54,386 nt of DNA. Source: Beijerinckiaceae bacterium. GTDB lineage: Bacteria > Pseudomonadota > Alphaproteobacteria > Rhizobiales > Beijerinckiaceae. Every line of letters begins with the position of its first letter. Position 1 is the stretch's first letter. The DNA lies in NCBI GenBank assembly GCA_947474545.1, contig CANJJI010000009.1, positions 1-54,386 on the forward strand. Reading direction: 5' to 3'. Positions 42,965-52,013 of the stretch are shown piece after piece. Under the pieces are notes generated by a model. It was not told the DNA's origin. It worked only from the letters and a program-made list of their open reading frames with translations, and did not search any database. Both the position numbers and the translations under genes were made by a program.

Positions 42965-44239
42965 CTAAAGCTGTTTCTTCTCCACCCGCCCGCTCGCTTC
43001 CACAAACCAGCTTTCGCTTGTCATCGGCTTGCCGTCCAGCCGTGCGGCCATCCAGTCGGCAACATAGGTTGTGGCGTTGGGCCCGAGATTGCTTGACGGC
43101 ACGGTGCCGATGGCGTGGCGGCAATCCTGATAGATGACGAGCTGGCGCTGACAGCTCATGGCGGCAAACATTTCCTCAACTCCGGAAATGGGACCAAGTT
43201 CATCGGCTTCACCGGCCATGCAGAGAAAAGGAGTTTTGATCTTTTCAGCATAGCCTTTCCAACTAATCGACTGGCGGAATTTATCGAATTCCGCTTCGTC
43301 TTTGATGTCAGACATGAACATGAAGCGCTGTTTGAAGGTGGGCGAAGCCTCCTGAAAAATCGTATGGCAGCCCGGCTCCAGACAGGGTGCTGTAATTGCC
43401 GCCGCCTTGTAACGGGGTTCGCTGGCGGCGCAGACCGTGCCGAAGAGCGTGCCGAAGGACGTGCCTGACACCCCGATCCTGGCCGCATCAATTTCGGGCC
43501 GGGCAACAAGCCAGTCCATCGTGCCCTTTGCTGTGCGCTCCCAGGCTTCCATGGTGAAAGGAATGTCGATCAGCGGGGTCTCATATTGGCCGGGACCATC
43601 GATCGCCAGCACTGCGATTCCGCGCGACAAAAAGCGGTCGCCATTCAGCGAGACGCTGGTCTCCTTGAATGAATCCATGCCTGGAATAATCATAACGGCA
43701 GGCACCTTGCCGCCTTTATAGCCATAAGGCAGATGAAACCACGCGGGCAATTCCTTGCCGTTTCCGATAGGCACCCAGGCCTCCTCGACGTGATGATCGC
43801 TCAGGCTGGCAAGGCGCGCATAATTCAAATAGGATTCGCGCTTGCGCTGATTGAGCGCGATGTTCTGCTCGTTGGATTCATCAATCGGCCACATGGCAGC
43901 GCCGTAATGTACAGACGCCATAAAATAATTGTCGCGTGCGGAAATCAGCGCGCCGTCTTTCTCGAACGCAACCGCCCTACCCTCGCGGCGTTTGGCGACC
44001 GTTTCAAAAGCTGGCGTGGCGTCGGCCAGTTTCTGCACACGCATACGGATGCTGGCAAAGTCCGCATTGGCTTCGGGTCCGCAGGGTGCGGAGAGATATA
44101 TACTGCGCGGCTGATCCCAATCGATGCCATTGGCCTTGATGACATTGTCCAGCAGCCACCGTTGTTCTTCAAACCGCTTCACATGGGGAGCGCCATGTTT
44201 GATTAAATAGTTGAGCTTGCGCGGTGCGGTTGCGCCCAT
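42965..44239 (-). CDS. Alpha/beta hydrolase, FrsA/dihydropseudooxynicotine hydrolase-like
   Basis: This 424-residue two-domain hydrolase has an N-terminal helical cap (1-150) and a C-terminal alpha/beta domain with VPAVMIIPGMDSFKE, nucleophile in GVSGTSFGTLFG, acid in CMAGEADELGP and base in YQDCRHAIG; the triad looks complete. The layout resembles the FrsA/DUF1100 and 2,6-dihydropseudooxynicotine hydrolase group, which act on C-C, ester or amide bonds. It sits on the minus strand between alaC and hom, with 133 and 123-base gaps, and the 5' gap carries paired palindromic repeats. This is likely an insertion into an otherwise conserved amino-acid gene order. Confidence 0.85.
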   Translation of the reverse strand: MGATAPRKLNYLIKHGAPHVKRFEEQRWLLDNVIKANGIDWDQPRSIYLSAPCGPEANADFASIRMRVQKLADATPAFETVAKRREGRAVAFEKDGALISARDNYFMASVHYGAAMWPIDESNEQNIALNQRKRESYLNYARLASLSDHHVEEAWVPIGNGKELPAWFHLPYGYKGGKVPAVMIIPGMDSFKETSVSLNGDRFLSRGIAVLAIDGPGQYETPLIDIPFTMEAWERTAKGTMDWLVARPEIDAARIGVSGTSFGTLFGTVCAASEPRYKAAAITAPCLEPGCHTIFQEASPTFKQRFMFMSDIKDEAEFDKFRQSISWKGYAEKIKTPFLCMAGEADELGPISGVEEMFAAMSCQRQLVIYQDCRHAIGTVPSSNLGPNATTYVADWMAARLDGKPMTSESWFVEASGRVEKKQL

Positions 44240-44272
44240 GAAATCCTCCCGAATTGCAGGAGCTTTTGAGCC

Positions 44273-44306
44273 GTCATCCCGGATGCCCTGGGCGATCCGG
44301 GATCGC
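44273..44306 (+). repeat. Dispersed palindromic repeat, copy B
   Basis: Starts GTCATCCCGG and ends TCCGGGATCGC, matching the ends of copies A (24167) and C (44325). Copies B and C face each other, forming a paired inverted unit of about 92 bases with an 11-bp inner stem (44296-44306 with 44325-44335). Confidence 0.75.
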
Positions 44307-44324
44307 TATGCCCCCTGTTGTATT

Positions 44325-44364
44325 GCGATCCCGGAAAAAATGCTTCTCATTTTTCCGGGATGAC
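44325..44364 (-). repeat. Dispersed palindromic repeat, copy C (terminator-like)
   Basis: Read on the minus strand it starts GTCATCCCGG and ends TCCGGGATCGC, the same as copy A with a few differences inside. Arms CCGGAAAAA (44331-44339) and TTTTTCCGG (44350-44358) form a hairpin only nine bases beyond the alaC stop, so it may also serve as the alaC terminator. Confidence 0.75.
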
Positions 44365-44372
44365 TTATTGGG

Positions 44373-45590
44373 TCAAGCCGGCTTTTTAAGCTGCACCACG
44401 TTATGCAGCGTCTCATCAGCCGTTTCGAAAAAGCGCTTTACGCCGCGCGCAGCCTGACGGATGCGCTGCTCGTTCTCGACAACCGCAAGACGCAGATAAT
44501 TGTCGCCGTATTCGCCAAAGCCGATGCCCGGCGCGACGGCGACGTCCGCTTTTTCGATCATCAGTTTAGAGAATTCCAGCGAGCCGAGATGACGGAATTT
44601 TTCCGGCACCGGCGCCCAGGCGAACATGGTCGCCTTGGGCATGGGGATTTCCCAGCCTGCAGAAGTAAAGCTCTCGACAAGCACTTCCTGCCTGCGCTTG
44701 TAGATGGCGCGCATCTCGTTGATGCAGTCATCCGAACCATTGATCGCCGCCGTTGCCGCCACCTGAATAGGCGTGAACGCGCCGTAATCGAGATAGCTTT
44801 TTACGCGCGCCAGCGCCGCGAGCAGCCGCTCGTTGCCGACTGCAAACCCTATGCGCCACCCCGCCATAGAATAGGTCTTCGACATGGACGTAAATTCGAC
44901 TGTGACATCGTTCGCGCCGTTGATCTGCAACACGGACGGAGGTGGGTTGTTGTCGAAATAGACCTCAGCATATGCGAGATCAGACAACACGAAAATTTCG
45001 TGCTTCTTCGCAAACGCCACAAGATCGCGATAAAAGTCGAGACTCGCGACCGTCGCCGTGGGGTTGGACGGATAGCAGACGACAATCGCGATCGGCTTCG
45101 GGATCGAATATTTGATCGCCCGTTCTGCAGCGACAAAAAAATCAGGTGTTGGCTCGATGGGAACCGAGCGGATGACGCCGCCCGCGATCAAAAATCCGAA
45201 GGCGTGGATAGGATAGGTCGGGTTGGGCACCAGAATCACGTCGCCCGGCGCTGTAATCGCCTGGGCCATGTTGGCAAAACCTTCCTTGGAACCCAGGGTT
45301 GCGACGACCTGGGTATCGGGATTGAGTTTCACCCCGAAACGGCGGCCATAATAGGCGGCCTGCGCGCGGCGAAGTCCTGCGATGCCCTTGGACGCTGAAT
45401 AGCGGTCGGTGCGTGGTTTTCCCGCGGTTTCTACCAGTTTTTCAACCACATGCTTCGGCGCAGGGAGATCCGGATTGCCCATGCCAAGGTCAACGATATC
45501 GGCGCCACGCGCTCGTGCCTGTGCCTTGAGGCGGTTGACCTCTTCAAAGACATAGGGGGGGAGCCGTTTAACCCGATAAAAGTCTGACAT
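44373..45590 (-). CDS. alaC: AlaC/LL-diaminopimelate-type aminotransferase
   Basis: This 405-residue class I/II PLP aminotransferase has the PLP lysine in EFTSMSKTYSMAGWRIGFAVGN, VCYPSNPTATVASLDFYRDLVAFAKKH before the phosphate-binding region, and LVPNPTYPIHAFGF. N-terminal FYRVKRLPPYVFEEVNRLKAQARARGADIVDLGMGNPD is typical of AlaC (alanine from pyruvate and glutamate) and of the related LL-diaminopimelate aminotransferases; either reaction is possible. The start at 45590 has GAGG upstream and is preferred to 45620. It is first of the minus-strand group with hom and glpX further down. Confidence 0.92.
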   Translation of the reverse strand: MSDFYRVKRLPPYVFEEVNRLKAQARARGADIVDLGMGNPDLPAPKHVVEKLVETAGKPRTDRYSASKGIAGLRRAQAAYYGRRFGVKLNPDTQVVATLGSKEGFANMAQAITAPGDVILVPNPTYPIHAFGFLIAGGVIRSVPIEPTPDFFVAAERAIKYSIPKPIAIVVCYPSNPTATVASLDFYRDLVAFAKKHEIFVLSDLAYAEVYFDNNPPPSVLQINGANDVTVEFTSMSKTYSMAGWRIGFAVGNERLLAALARVKSYLDYGAFTPIQVAATAAINGSDDCINEMRAIYKRRQEVLVESFTSAGWEIPMPKATMFAWAPVPEKFRHLGSLEFSKLMIEKADVAVAPGIGFGEYGDNYLRLAVVENEQRIRQAARGVKRFFETADETLHNVVQLKKPA

Positions 45591-45645
45591 TGCCTGATAC
45601 CTCGAATCCGGCGGATGCACTCGCCACCGTGGCTAAAGCGTATAA

Positions 45646-46131
45646 CTATTTTTTCTTCGCGTTGATAGGCGTAACACAGGTCAGCACGCAGGCGCGTTTG
45701 ACGGCTTTCTTTTTGGGCATCGGGCCCAGCGCAATCGTGTTTCCGGGGCGAGTCTCAGGTGATCGTCCGCCCAGTTTGTCGTGCCGGGCGCGCTCGGCAT
45801 CCAGCGACTTTTCCAGCTCCTTGAGCCGGTCGAGGGACATGGCTGGAGCCGGTTCCGTTCGGGCAGCGGCTCCTGTGGGCAGAAATTTTGTCTCCTGCCC
45901 AGGCTTTCGGGCTTTCACCACCCAGTCAGGCGGCGTGCCTGGATCGGTGCGCATTTTCACACCACGGGAAAGTGTGCTGAGAGGATCGCCGGAGGGCACG
46001 CGGACTATGTCGACCTGATCCTGCGCCGCTGCCAGGCTGGCGAAACCAGCAGCAACAATGACAGTCATCGCCGCAAGGCGGACCAAATACTTAGCCGTTT
46101 CAGCCGTGATGATCATCATTCCGTCATTCAT
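45646..46131 (-). CDS. Secreted hypothetical protein
   Basis: This is a 161-residue protein of unknown function with an N-terminal hydrophobic segment (YLVRLAAMTVIVAAGFASLAAAQD), probably a signal peptide. The mature part has IVRVPSGDPLSTLSRGVKMRTDPGTPPDWV, then a charged helix (SLDRLKELEKSLDAERARHDKL) and a C-terminal tail with two Cys (RACVLTCVTPINAKKK). Candidate starts at 46155, 46131, 46119 and 46116 exist; 46131 is chosen as a compromise. It is divergent from phaC, with a 125-base shared control region, and lies 55 bases upstream of alaC on the same strand. Confidence 0.65.
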   Translation of the reverse strand: MNDGMMIITAETAKYLVRLAAMTVIVAAGFASLAAAQDQVDIVRVPSGDPLSTLSRGVKMRTDPGTPPDWVVKARKPGQETKFLPTGAAARTEPAPAMSLDRLKELEKSLDAERARHDKLGGRSPETRPGNTIALGPMPKKKAVKRACVLTCVTPINAKKK

Positions 46132-46256
46132 TCGCGCCAGTGATTTGTGCGGCACTGGAAGCTGCCGCCAGACTACTATTGGTTAGTGGTATGATACAGA
46201 AGTTAAGCATAAATGTGGACGAAGGTCATGCAGGACTGCGGCCCGAATATTGCTCA

Positions 46257-48236
46257 ATGGTGGAGATGATGACCAGGCAGACGAAAAAGGCGCCAGCTCC
46301 CCCCAAAGCCGCCAAAGCCAGGAGCAAAGAGCAAGAGATCAAGGTCAAGAAATCTCTGTCAGGCTCTTCGGGACCTGTCCCGGAGGCCCCGCTTTCCCTG
46401 CCTTCGCCGTATGGAACACAGAATGCAGCCCAGGCTTCAGCACACGCAGCTCCAGGAGATGGGCATTCAGGCCCTGACATTGAAGCTCTTGCGCGGAATT
46501 TCGCCCGCATGATCGAGGAAGGCGGCAAGGTGGCCGCCGCCTATCTGAAGCCGGCTGTTGAAGGCCGGTCCAGTCCCGATACCGCCGAACATGTCGCCGA
46601 TGCCGTGAAGACTCTGGGAAGCGTGGCCGAATACTGGCTCACCGACCCTGAAAAGGCCACGCGTGCGCAAACAGCTCTGACCACTTCACTGATCGATCTG
46701 TGGGGCCATACTTGGCGGCGGCTTTCCGGCGAAGAGACCAAGCCTGCCACACCCGTGGAACAGGGAGACAAACGGTTCAAGGACCCCAGTTGGGCCGCTA
46801 ATCCGCTCTATGATTTTTTGCGTCAGGCCTATTTGATTACCACGGCCTGGGCCAACACGATGGTGCGCGACGCCGAAAGCGTCGATCCTGTTACGCGCGA
46901 AAAAGCGCAATTCTACCTGCGCCAGATTGCTGGTGCGCTATCGCCTTCCAACTTTGTTGTCACCAACCCCGAGCTGTTACGGGAGACATTGCAACAGAAT
47001 GGCGACAACCTTGTGCGTGGCATGCATATGCTGGCCCAGGACATCGAGGCTGGCAAAGGCCAGCTGAAAATCCGGCAAAGCGACTCCTCGAAATTCGTAC
47101 TTGGGCGCGATATGGCGGTTTCGCCCGGCAAAGTTGTCTTTCGCAATGGGCTGATTGAGCTGATACAATATTCGCCACTCACCAAAGATGTTTATAAACG
47201 TCCGCTGCTGGTCGTGCCGCCATGGATCAACAAGTTCTACGTGCTTGATCTCAATGCGGAGAAGAGCTTCGTCAGATATTGTTGCGAAAACGGGCTGACG
47301 GTGTTTCTGGTGTCATGGGTCAATCCCGATGAAAGCCATGCGAACAAGGGGTTCGACGCCTATATGCAGGAAGGCGTACTTACCGCCGTCGACGCGATCG
47401 AAAAAGCCACGGGCGAACGGGATGTAACCGCTATCGGTTATTGCGTCGGCGGCACGATGCTCGCAGTCACGCTTGCCTATATGGCGGCGCGCGGCGACAA
47501 GCGCATTTCCAGCGCAACCTTTCTGACAACCCAGGTGGACTTCACCGACGCAGGCGATCTCAAATTGTTTGTTGATGCTGCGCGCATCAAGGCCATCGAA
47601 GAAAGTATGGCAAAGACTGGCTATCTGGAAGGCGCAAAAATGGCCACAGCCTTTAACATGCTGCGGCCCAATGAACTGATCTGGAATTATGTGGTCGAGA
47701 ACTATCTCAAGGGAAAGGAACCGATGCCCTTCGATCTCCTGAGCTGGAATTCCGATTCCACGCGGATGCCAGCGGCCAATCATTCTTTCTATCTGCGCAA
47801 TTGCTATCTCGACAACAAGCTGGCCAAGGGCGAGATGATTGTCGCCAATGTTCCGCTCGATCTGAAAAAAGTGACGATACCCATCTATAATCTTGCTGCT
47901 AAGGAAGATCACATCGCACCAGCGCGTTCAGTGTTCACCGGATCCAAGCTGTTTGGCGGCCCCATGCGTTATGTTCTGGCAGGGTCCGGCCATATCGCCG
48001 GTGTCGTCAATCCCGTGCGCAAGCCAAAATACCAGTATTGGACTGGAGGAGCGCCCGAGGGAACATTTGAAGAGTGGGCGGCCAAAGCCAGCGAGACACC
48101 GGGTTCCTGGTGGGGGGATTGGCTGTCGTGGTTAACGGCGCAGGCGCCGGACAGGGTTCGAGCTCGCATTCCAGGTGAAGGTGGGTTACCGGCGCTTTGC
48201 GACGCACCGGGGGAATATGTGAAGGTCAAGGCCTGA
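46257..48236 (+). CDS. phaC: Class I poly(3-hydroxyalkanoate) synthase
   Basis: This enzyme of about 659 residues polymerises 3-hydroxyacyl-CoA (usually 3-hydroxybutyryl-CoA) into PHA on granules. Its lipase-like box is GYCVGGTM with nucleophile C396, and the acid D551 (AAKEDHIAP) and base H579 (GSGHIAG) complete the triad (numbered from 46257). The PhaC N-terminal domain follows a Lys/Ala/Pro-rich leader of about 70 residues. The start is uncertain: ATGs at 46191, 46257, 46266 and 46269 are in frame, and GGAG at 46262 is too close to the last two. No phaA, phaB or phasin gene is nearby. It ends in a hairpin terminator. Confidence 0.93.
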   Translation: MVEMMTRQTKKAPAPPKAAKARSKEQEIKVKKSLSGSSGPVPEAPLSLPSPYGTQNAAQASAHAAPGDGHSGPDIEALARNFARMIEEGGKVAAAYLKPAVEGRSSPDTAEHVADAVKTLGSVAEYWLTDPEKATRAQTALTTSLIDLWGHTWRRLSGEETKPATPVEQGDKRFKDPSWAANPLYDFLRQAYLITTAWANTMVRDAESVDPVTREKAQFYLRQIAGALSPSNFVVTNPELLRETLQQNGDNLVRGMHMLAQDIEAGKGQLKIRQSDSSKFVLGRDMAVSPGKVVFRNGLIELIQYSPLTKDVYKRPLLVVPPWINKFYVLDLNAEKSFVRYCCENGLTVFLVSWVNPDESHANKGFDAYMQEGVLTAVDAIEKATGERDVTAIGYCVGGTMLAVTLAYMAARGDKRISSATFLTTQVDFTDAGDLKLFVDAARIKAIEESMAKTGYLEGAKMATAFNMLRPNELIWNYVVENYLKGKEPMPFDLLSWNSDSTRMPAANHSFYLRNCYLDNKLAKGEMIVANVPLDLKKVTIPIYNLAAKEDHIAPARSVFTGSKLFGGPMRYVLAGSGHIAGVVNPVRKPKYQYWTGGAPEGTFEEWAAKASETPGSWWGDWLSWLTAQAPDRVRARIPGEGGLPALCDAPGEYVKVKA

Positions 48237-48338
48237 GCACATTACCCCGCATGATGGCGGACATTCTTCGCGCAGGAACACCATTGCCTGTTATGAAAAA
48301 GCCCGGACGCTAATTCGCCCGGGCTCGCCCCATTGCCC

Positions 48339-48364
48339 CTGCGGACCTAGGTCCGCAAGCTTTT
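48339..48364 (+). terminator. Terminator after phaC
   Basis: TGCGGACC and GGTCCGCA-type arms form a self-complementary hairpin (about 48340-48357, CTAG at the turn), followed by AGCTTTT. A second small stem (48300-48306 with 48319-48325) with an A run before it would serve the minus-strand fadL-type gene that ends at 48363. Confidence 0.65.
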
Positions 48365-49679
48365 AAAACTTGGCGACAATCGGCGCTGCCGGATCATCCC
48401 AACGGTAGTTGATGCCAACCGACAGCATATCGAAATGCGCGCGGGCCTTGCCGGCATAGGTCAGGCCGACGAAATTCGCATGTCCCGGGCCGATGTTGAT
48501 ATTCGTGACCGGCACAAAAATGTGGGCATAGCTTACATCGATGCTCAGCTTCTTGCTGTATTGATAGCTCAGGCCAGCCGTCGCCCAGACACGGTTGTTG
48601 TCAGGCAGGCGAACGGTACGGGTCGCGGTGGTGATCGGCGAGGATTCGTAGCCAAGGCCAGCGCGCAATTTAAGAGCGGGGTTCCATTGATACTCAGCCC
48701 CAGCAGATGCGTACCAGCCATTGCGCCATTGGAACGCCAATGTCACGGGCGCGCCACCCAAAAGGATAGGAGCTCCAGTTGTCTGGTTGATAACCGGGAA
48801 CCTGTTAAAGACGCTCCAATGCGTCCATTCATATCCTGCCAGCAATGTCCATTGATCGTTCAGGCGATGCTTGACACCCACTGTGACCTGGTCCGGCAGT
48901 GTTAGTTTTGCACTTATGGGGGTGACAGCCGCAGCGACGAAGGGAACCGGGGCTTCGAAAATACCTTCGAGGTTTGGCCGGACTTGCGAGCGGTAACCGA
49001 TACCAATTTCTGTGTTAGGGCCAGGCTTGAGTGTCGCGCCCAGAGTGTAGCCAATCGACCAGGCATCGCCCTTCATGTGGAAATTGGGCGCCGCCGCAGC
49101 TGGGGTCAATGACTGGCTCAGACCAACATTGAAGTATTGAACGCGAACACCAGCGCCGATCGACAGGAATTCATTGACCTTATAGCCGAAAGTCGGCGTG
49201 ATTTCTGTCGAAAACACTTTTGAAGTCAAACCATAGATCTGGCCGGAATAGGGAGGCACGTTCTTGGTGGTCAAACCAAAGGGCGCACCGGTCTGCAGGC
49301 CGACCCAGAAACGATCATTCAGCTGATAGGACGAGTAAGATGCCGGCAAGATCGCGCCGGGGGCAAAATTGCTAGAAACGTTGGGAAGGGCAAGCAGCGG
49401 TAATGAGGTGCCAACACCAGCGGTGCTCGTAGCGTTAGGCAGAATACCGGTAAAATTCCACGAGGAATTCCAACCTTGCTTGTCGGTGATTGTCGCCGGG
49501 TTCCAGAACATTGAGCCGAGGCCTGCGCCGCCCGCAGCCGCGCCTGCAAACGCATTCCCCAAGCCTTCTGCGCTTTGTTCTCGTAAAGCAAAACCACCGG
49601 CCATTGCCGACGCCATACCGGCCAGTACGGCAGCTGCGGCAGTCGAAGCTCGCAGGAAGTTTTTGAAATCGACGGTCAT
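48363..49679 (-). CDS. FadL-type outer membrane transport protein (OMPP1 family)
   Basis: This 438-residue outer-membrane beta-barrel of the FadL/OMPP1/TodX family has a signal peptide (cleavage near ASAMAGG). The mature start is GGFALREQSAEGLGNAFAGAAAGGAGLGSMFWNPAT, the classical FadL hatch motif (NPA), and the barrel ends in YRWDDPAAPIVAKF with a terminal Phe. The family moves long-chain fatty acids or aromatic hydrocarbons across the outer membrane. GGGGGATTG precedes the start. An upstream palindrome may regulate it. Nearby phaC and a desaturase make a lipid substrate plausible, by context only. Confidence 0.92.
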   Translation of the reverse strand: MTVDFKNFLRASTAAAAVLAGMASAMAGGFALREQSAEGLGNAFAGAAAGGAGLGSMFWNPATITDKQGWNSSWNFTGILPNATSTAGVGTSLPLLALPNVSSNFAPGAILPASYSSYQLNDRFWVGLQTGAPFGLTTKNVPPYSGQIYGLTSKVFSTEITPTFGYKVNEFLSIGAGVRVQYFNVGLSQSLTPAAAAPNFHMKGDAWSIGYTLGATLKPGPNTEIGIGYRSQVRPNLEGIFEAPVPFVAAAVTPISAKLTLPDQVTVGVKHRLNDQWTLLAGYEWTHWSVFNRFPVINQTTGAPILLGGAPVTLAFQWRNGWYASAGAEYQWNPALKLRAGLGYESSPITTATRTVRLPDNNRVWATAGLSYQYSKKLSIDVSYAHIFVPVTNINIGPGHANFVGLTYAGKARAHFDMLSVGINYRWDDPAAPIVAKF

Positions 49680-49744
49680 AACAATCCCCCGGCAATTTCA
49701 GCCTAACAGGGGCCAGATCCGTTCCCCAGAACATCTGGCCCCAT

Positions 49745-49762
49745 TTGTTTATGGTTAAACAA
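49745..49762. promoter_or_regulatory. Palindrome upstream of the FadL-type gene
   Basis: TTGTTTA and TAAACAA form seven-base arms around TGGT, about 66 bases before the start at 49679. It is a candidate operator; no known fatty-acid regulator site could be assigned. Confidence 0.35.
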
Positions 49763-49902
49763 CACCTTGATTCGCAGCAATCCGGAGATGCGCGTTAAGC
49801 CTATTTCAGCAACAGGAATGACGCGATTATGAGCATAGGTGACTTTTCTGCAACAACCGGGAAAAGGCTTCCAAAGCCACTTTTCAGATAAAACTAACGC
49901 GT

Positions 49903-49934
49903 TTTTATCTGTTTAACTATTTAACTGTTTAACT
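49903..49934 (-). repeat. Four 8-base tandem units overlapping the argC stop
   Basis: Read on the minus strand the units are AGTTAAAC, AGTTAAAT, AGTTAAAC and AGATAAAA. The first unit contains the argC TAA stop (49929-49931). The tract is strongly AT-rich against its surroundings. It also gives TAA codons in more than one frame just beyond the gene. Confidence 0.75.
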
Positions 49935-50876
49935 CAACGCCAGCATCAAATCGAGGTTTTGCACAGCCGCTCCAGAGGCGCCCTTGCCGAGATTATCGAG
50001 CCTGGCAACGAGAACAGCTTGCCTGCGCACCTCATTCGCGTATACGCGAAGCTCCATATAATTGGTGTTGTTGAGGGATTGCGGCTCGAGCTTGCCGTTT
50101 TCCTTTGCAATCATGCCGGCCGCCACGGTGCGCACATACCCCCCTGCGCCGTAGTGTTTTACCAAACCCGCTTCGAGATCGGCGCCTTTGGGCGCGCCGG
50201 GCAGGCTATCGAGATGCAGCGGGATCGATACGAGCATCCCTTGCCGGAAATCCCCCACCGAGGGCACGAAGATCGGCCTGCATTTCAAGCCGGAATGTTG
50301 CATGATTTCGGGAACATGTTTGTGTTCCAGCCCAAGCGCGTAAAGCTCGAAATCCGGCGCAGTACGCGCCTCATATTCGGCAATCATGGATTTGCCGCCG
50401 CCGCTATAGCCGGACACCGCATTGATAGTCAGCGGAAAATCTGAGGGTATCAACGACGCGTCGATCAGAGGCCGTAATAAAGCGATGGCGCCAGTGGCGT
50501 AACAACCCGGGTTTGAAACCCGGGCCGCGCGCCGGATTGCGTCAGCCTGCCCCGAAGTCAATTCTGGAAATCCGAAGGTCCAGTCAGCATGCACACGGTG
50601 CGCCGTCGAAGCATCAAGCAATTTGGGCGCATAGTTGCCCAGCGAGGCTGCGAGCGCAGCGCTTTCTTTCGCTGCGTCGTCAGGCAAACAAAATATAACT
50701 GCGTCAACCTCCGCCATCAGCGCCTTTTTTGCGCCTGTGTCCTTGCGATGTTCAGGCGCAATTGACACGATTTTCACATCCCCGCGCGCACCCAGCATTT
50801 CGCGAATGAGCAGACCGGTGGTGCCGGCCTCTCCATCAATGAACACTTTACGGGGCGTCGCAGACTGGGCAGACAT
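49929..50876 (-). CDS. argC: N-acetyl-gamma-glutamyl-phosphate reductase, type 2
   Basis: This 315-residue enzyme reduces N-acetylglutamyl phosphate to the semialdehyde in arginine synthesis. It is the short type 2 form. Landmarks are [15 protein letters not shown] at the nucleotide site, the nucleophile C125 in [32 protein letters not shown], and [11 protein letters not shown] with the base His. The start at 50876 has GCGGAGATTG upstream; a start at 50945 would add an unlikely leader. It is followed by an AT-rich tandem repeat. The desaturase gene stop lies 96 bases upstream on the same strand. Confidence 0.95.
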   Translation of the reverse strand: MSAQSATPRKVFIDGEAGTTGLLIREMLGARGDVKIVSIAPEHRKDTGAKKALMAEVDAVIFCLPDDAAKESAALAASLGNYAPKLLDASTAHRVHADWTFGFPELTSGQADAIRRAARVSNPGCYATGAIALLRPLIDASLIPSDFPLTINAVSGYSGGGKSMIAEYEARTAPDFELYALGLEHKHVPEIMQHSGLKCRPIFVPSVGDFRQGMLVSIPLHLDSLPGAPKGADLEAGLVKHYGAGGYVRTVAAGMIAKENGKLEPQSLNNTNYMELRVYANEVRRQAVLVARLDNLGKGASGAAVQNLDLMLALS

Positions 50877-50972
50877 TTCAATCTCCGCTTGAGAGACTTG
50901 GCGAACGATACTCGGCGAAGTGGCGGAAGCGCGCAGGTCTGTCAAGCGGGAGACGGCTAGGCTTCGTACCCT

Positions 50973-52013
50973 TTACGCCACTGCGGGTTGCAATTTCGCC
51001 TCACGAAACGAAATCATCTTGTGCTGGTCTTCGTCCCAGAGGGCGAGCCTCACGCAACGCAGGCTTTCCAGCAATGTCAGTCTGCTCACGCCCTTGAGCG
51101 CAGGATTGTCCTTCAGCACATCGCCCAGCCGGTAATAGGGTATGCGCGCGCTCATGTGATGGACGTGGTGGATGCCAATATTTGCTGTCAACCAGCGCAG
51201 AACGCCCGGCAGATCGTAATAGGATGATCCGCGCAGCGCCGCTTCATGAAAATTCCAGCCGCTCTGGCGGCTCCAGAAGGTATCCTCGAACTGATGCTGC
51301 ACATAAAACAGCCAGACGCCAATCGTAGCTGCGATGAGAATGATGGGCAGATGGACAAGGAAGAAAGCCTGAAATCCGATCAGCCAGATCAGACCTGCCG
51401 CTATGAGCCCTACAGCAGCGTTTGTCGCCTGTGTACTGATCCAGGGCGTCCAGCCCGCATTGATCATCAGCCCAACGGGCAAGCGGTGTTGCAGAAGGAA
51501 CAAATAGGCAGGGCCGAAACCGAACAGGACAATCGGGTGCCGGTAGATCCGGTATTTCAAACGGCCCCAGCCATTCATTGCATTGTATTCTCGCAACGTC
51601 AGCGTGTTGACATCGCCAATGCCGCGCTTGTCGAGGTTTCCGGAGGTCGCATGGTGAACAGCGTGGGTACGCCGCCAGAAATCATATGGTGTCATGGTAA
51701 GAACACCAAGCGCCCGGCCAACCCAGTCATTCATCCATTGTCTGGCAAAAAACGCGCCGTGACCGCAATCGTGCTGGATCATGAACAGACGGACAAGGAA
51801 AACGCCTGCCGGGACCGCGAGCATGAGTGAAACCCACCAATAGCCCAAATAGTCCACAAGCCATGCCGCCGCCCAAAGGGCAAAAAATGGGCCTCCTGTG
51901 ATCGCCAGCTCCGTCAAGCTGCGCACAAGGCTCGGGTTTTGATAGCTCCCCAGGACTCTTGACCAGCTACGTGCTTCGGGCGGCGTAGGCCCGGAATTGT
52001 GTCCAATGCTCAA
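50973..52013 (-). CDS. Membrane fatty acid desaturase
   Basis: This 346-residue membrane desaturase/hydroxylase has the three His boxes H81-D-C-G-H85, H117-A-V-H-H121 and H282-H-V-H-H286, plus about four to five membrane segments. HDCGHG and the THAVHH form match omega-6/acyl-lipid type enzymes (delta-12 group) that put double bonds into fatty acids of membrane lipids. The start is TTG at 52013, giving MSIGHNSGPTPPEARSW; the SIGHNSGP opening, common in Hyphomicrobiales proteins, supports it. The ribosome site is weak. The start lies close to an orphan plus-strand hairpin at 52094. Confidence 0.9.
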   Translation of the reverse strand: MSIGHNSGPTPPEARSWSRVLGSYQNPSLVRSLTELAITGGPFFALWAAAWLVDYLGYWWVSLMLAVPAGVFLVRLFMIQHDCGHGAFFARQWMNDWVGRALGVLTMTPYDFWRRTHAVHHATSGNLDKRGIGDVNTLTLREYNAMNGWGRLKYRIYRHPIVLFGFGPAYLFLLQHRLPVGLMINAGWTPWISTQATNAAVGLIAAGLIWLIGFQAFFLVHLPIILIAATIGVWLFYVQHQFEDTFWSRQSGWNFHEAALRGSSYYDLPGVLRWLTANIGIHHVHHMSARIPYYRLGDVLKDNPALKGVSRLTLLESLRCVRLALWDEDQHKMISFREAKLQPAVA

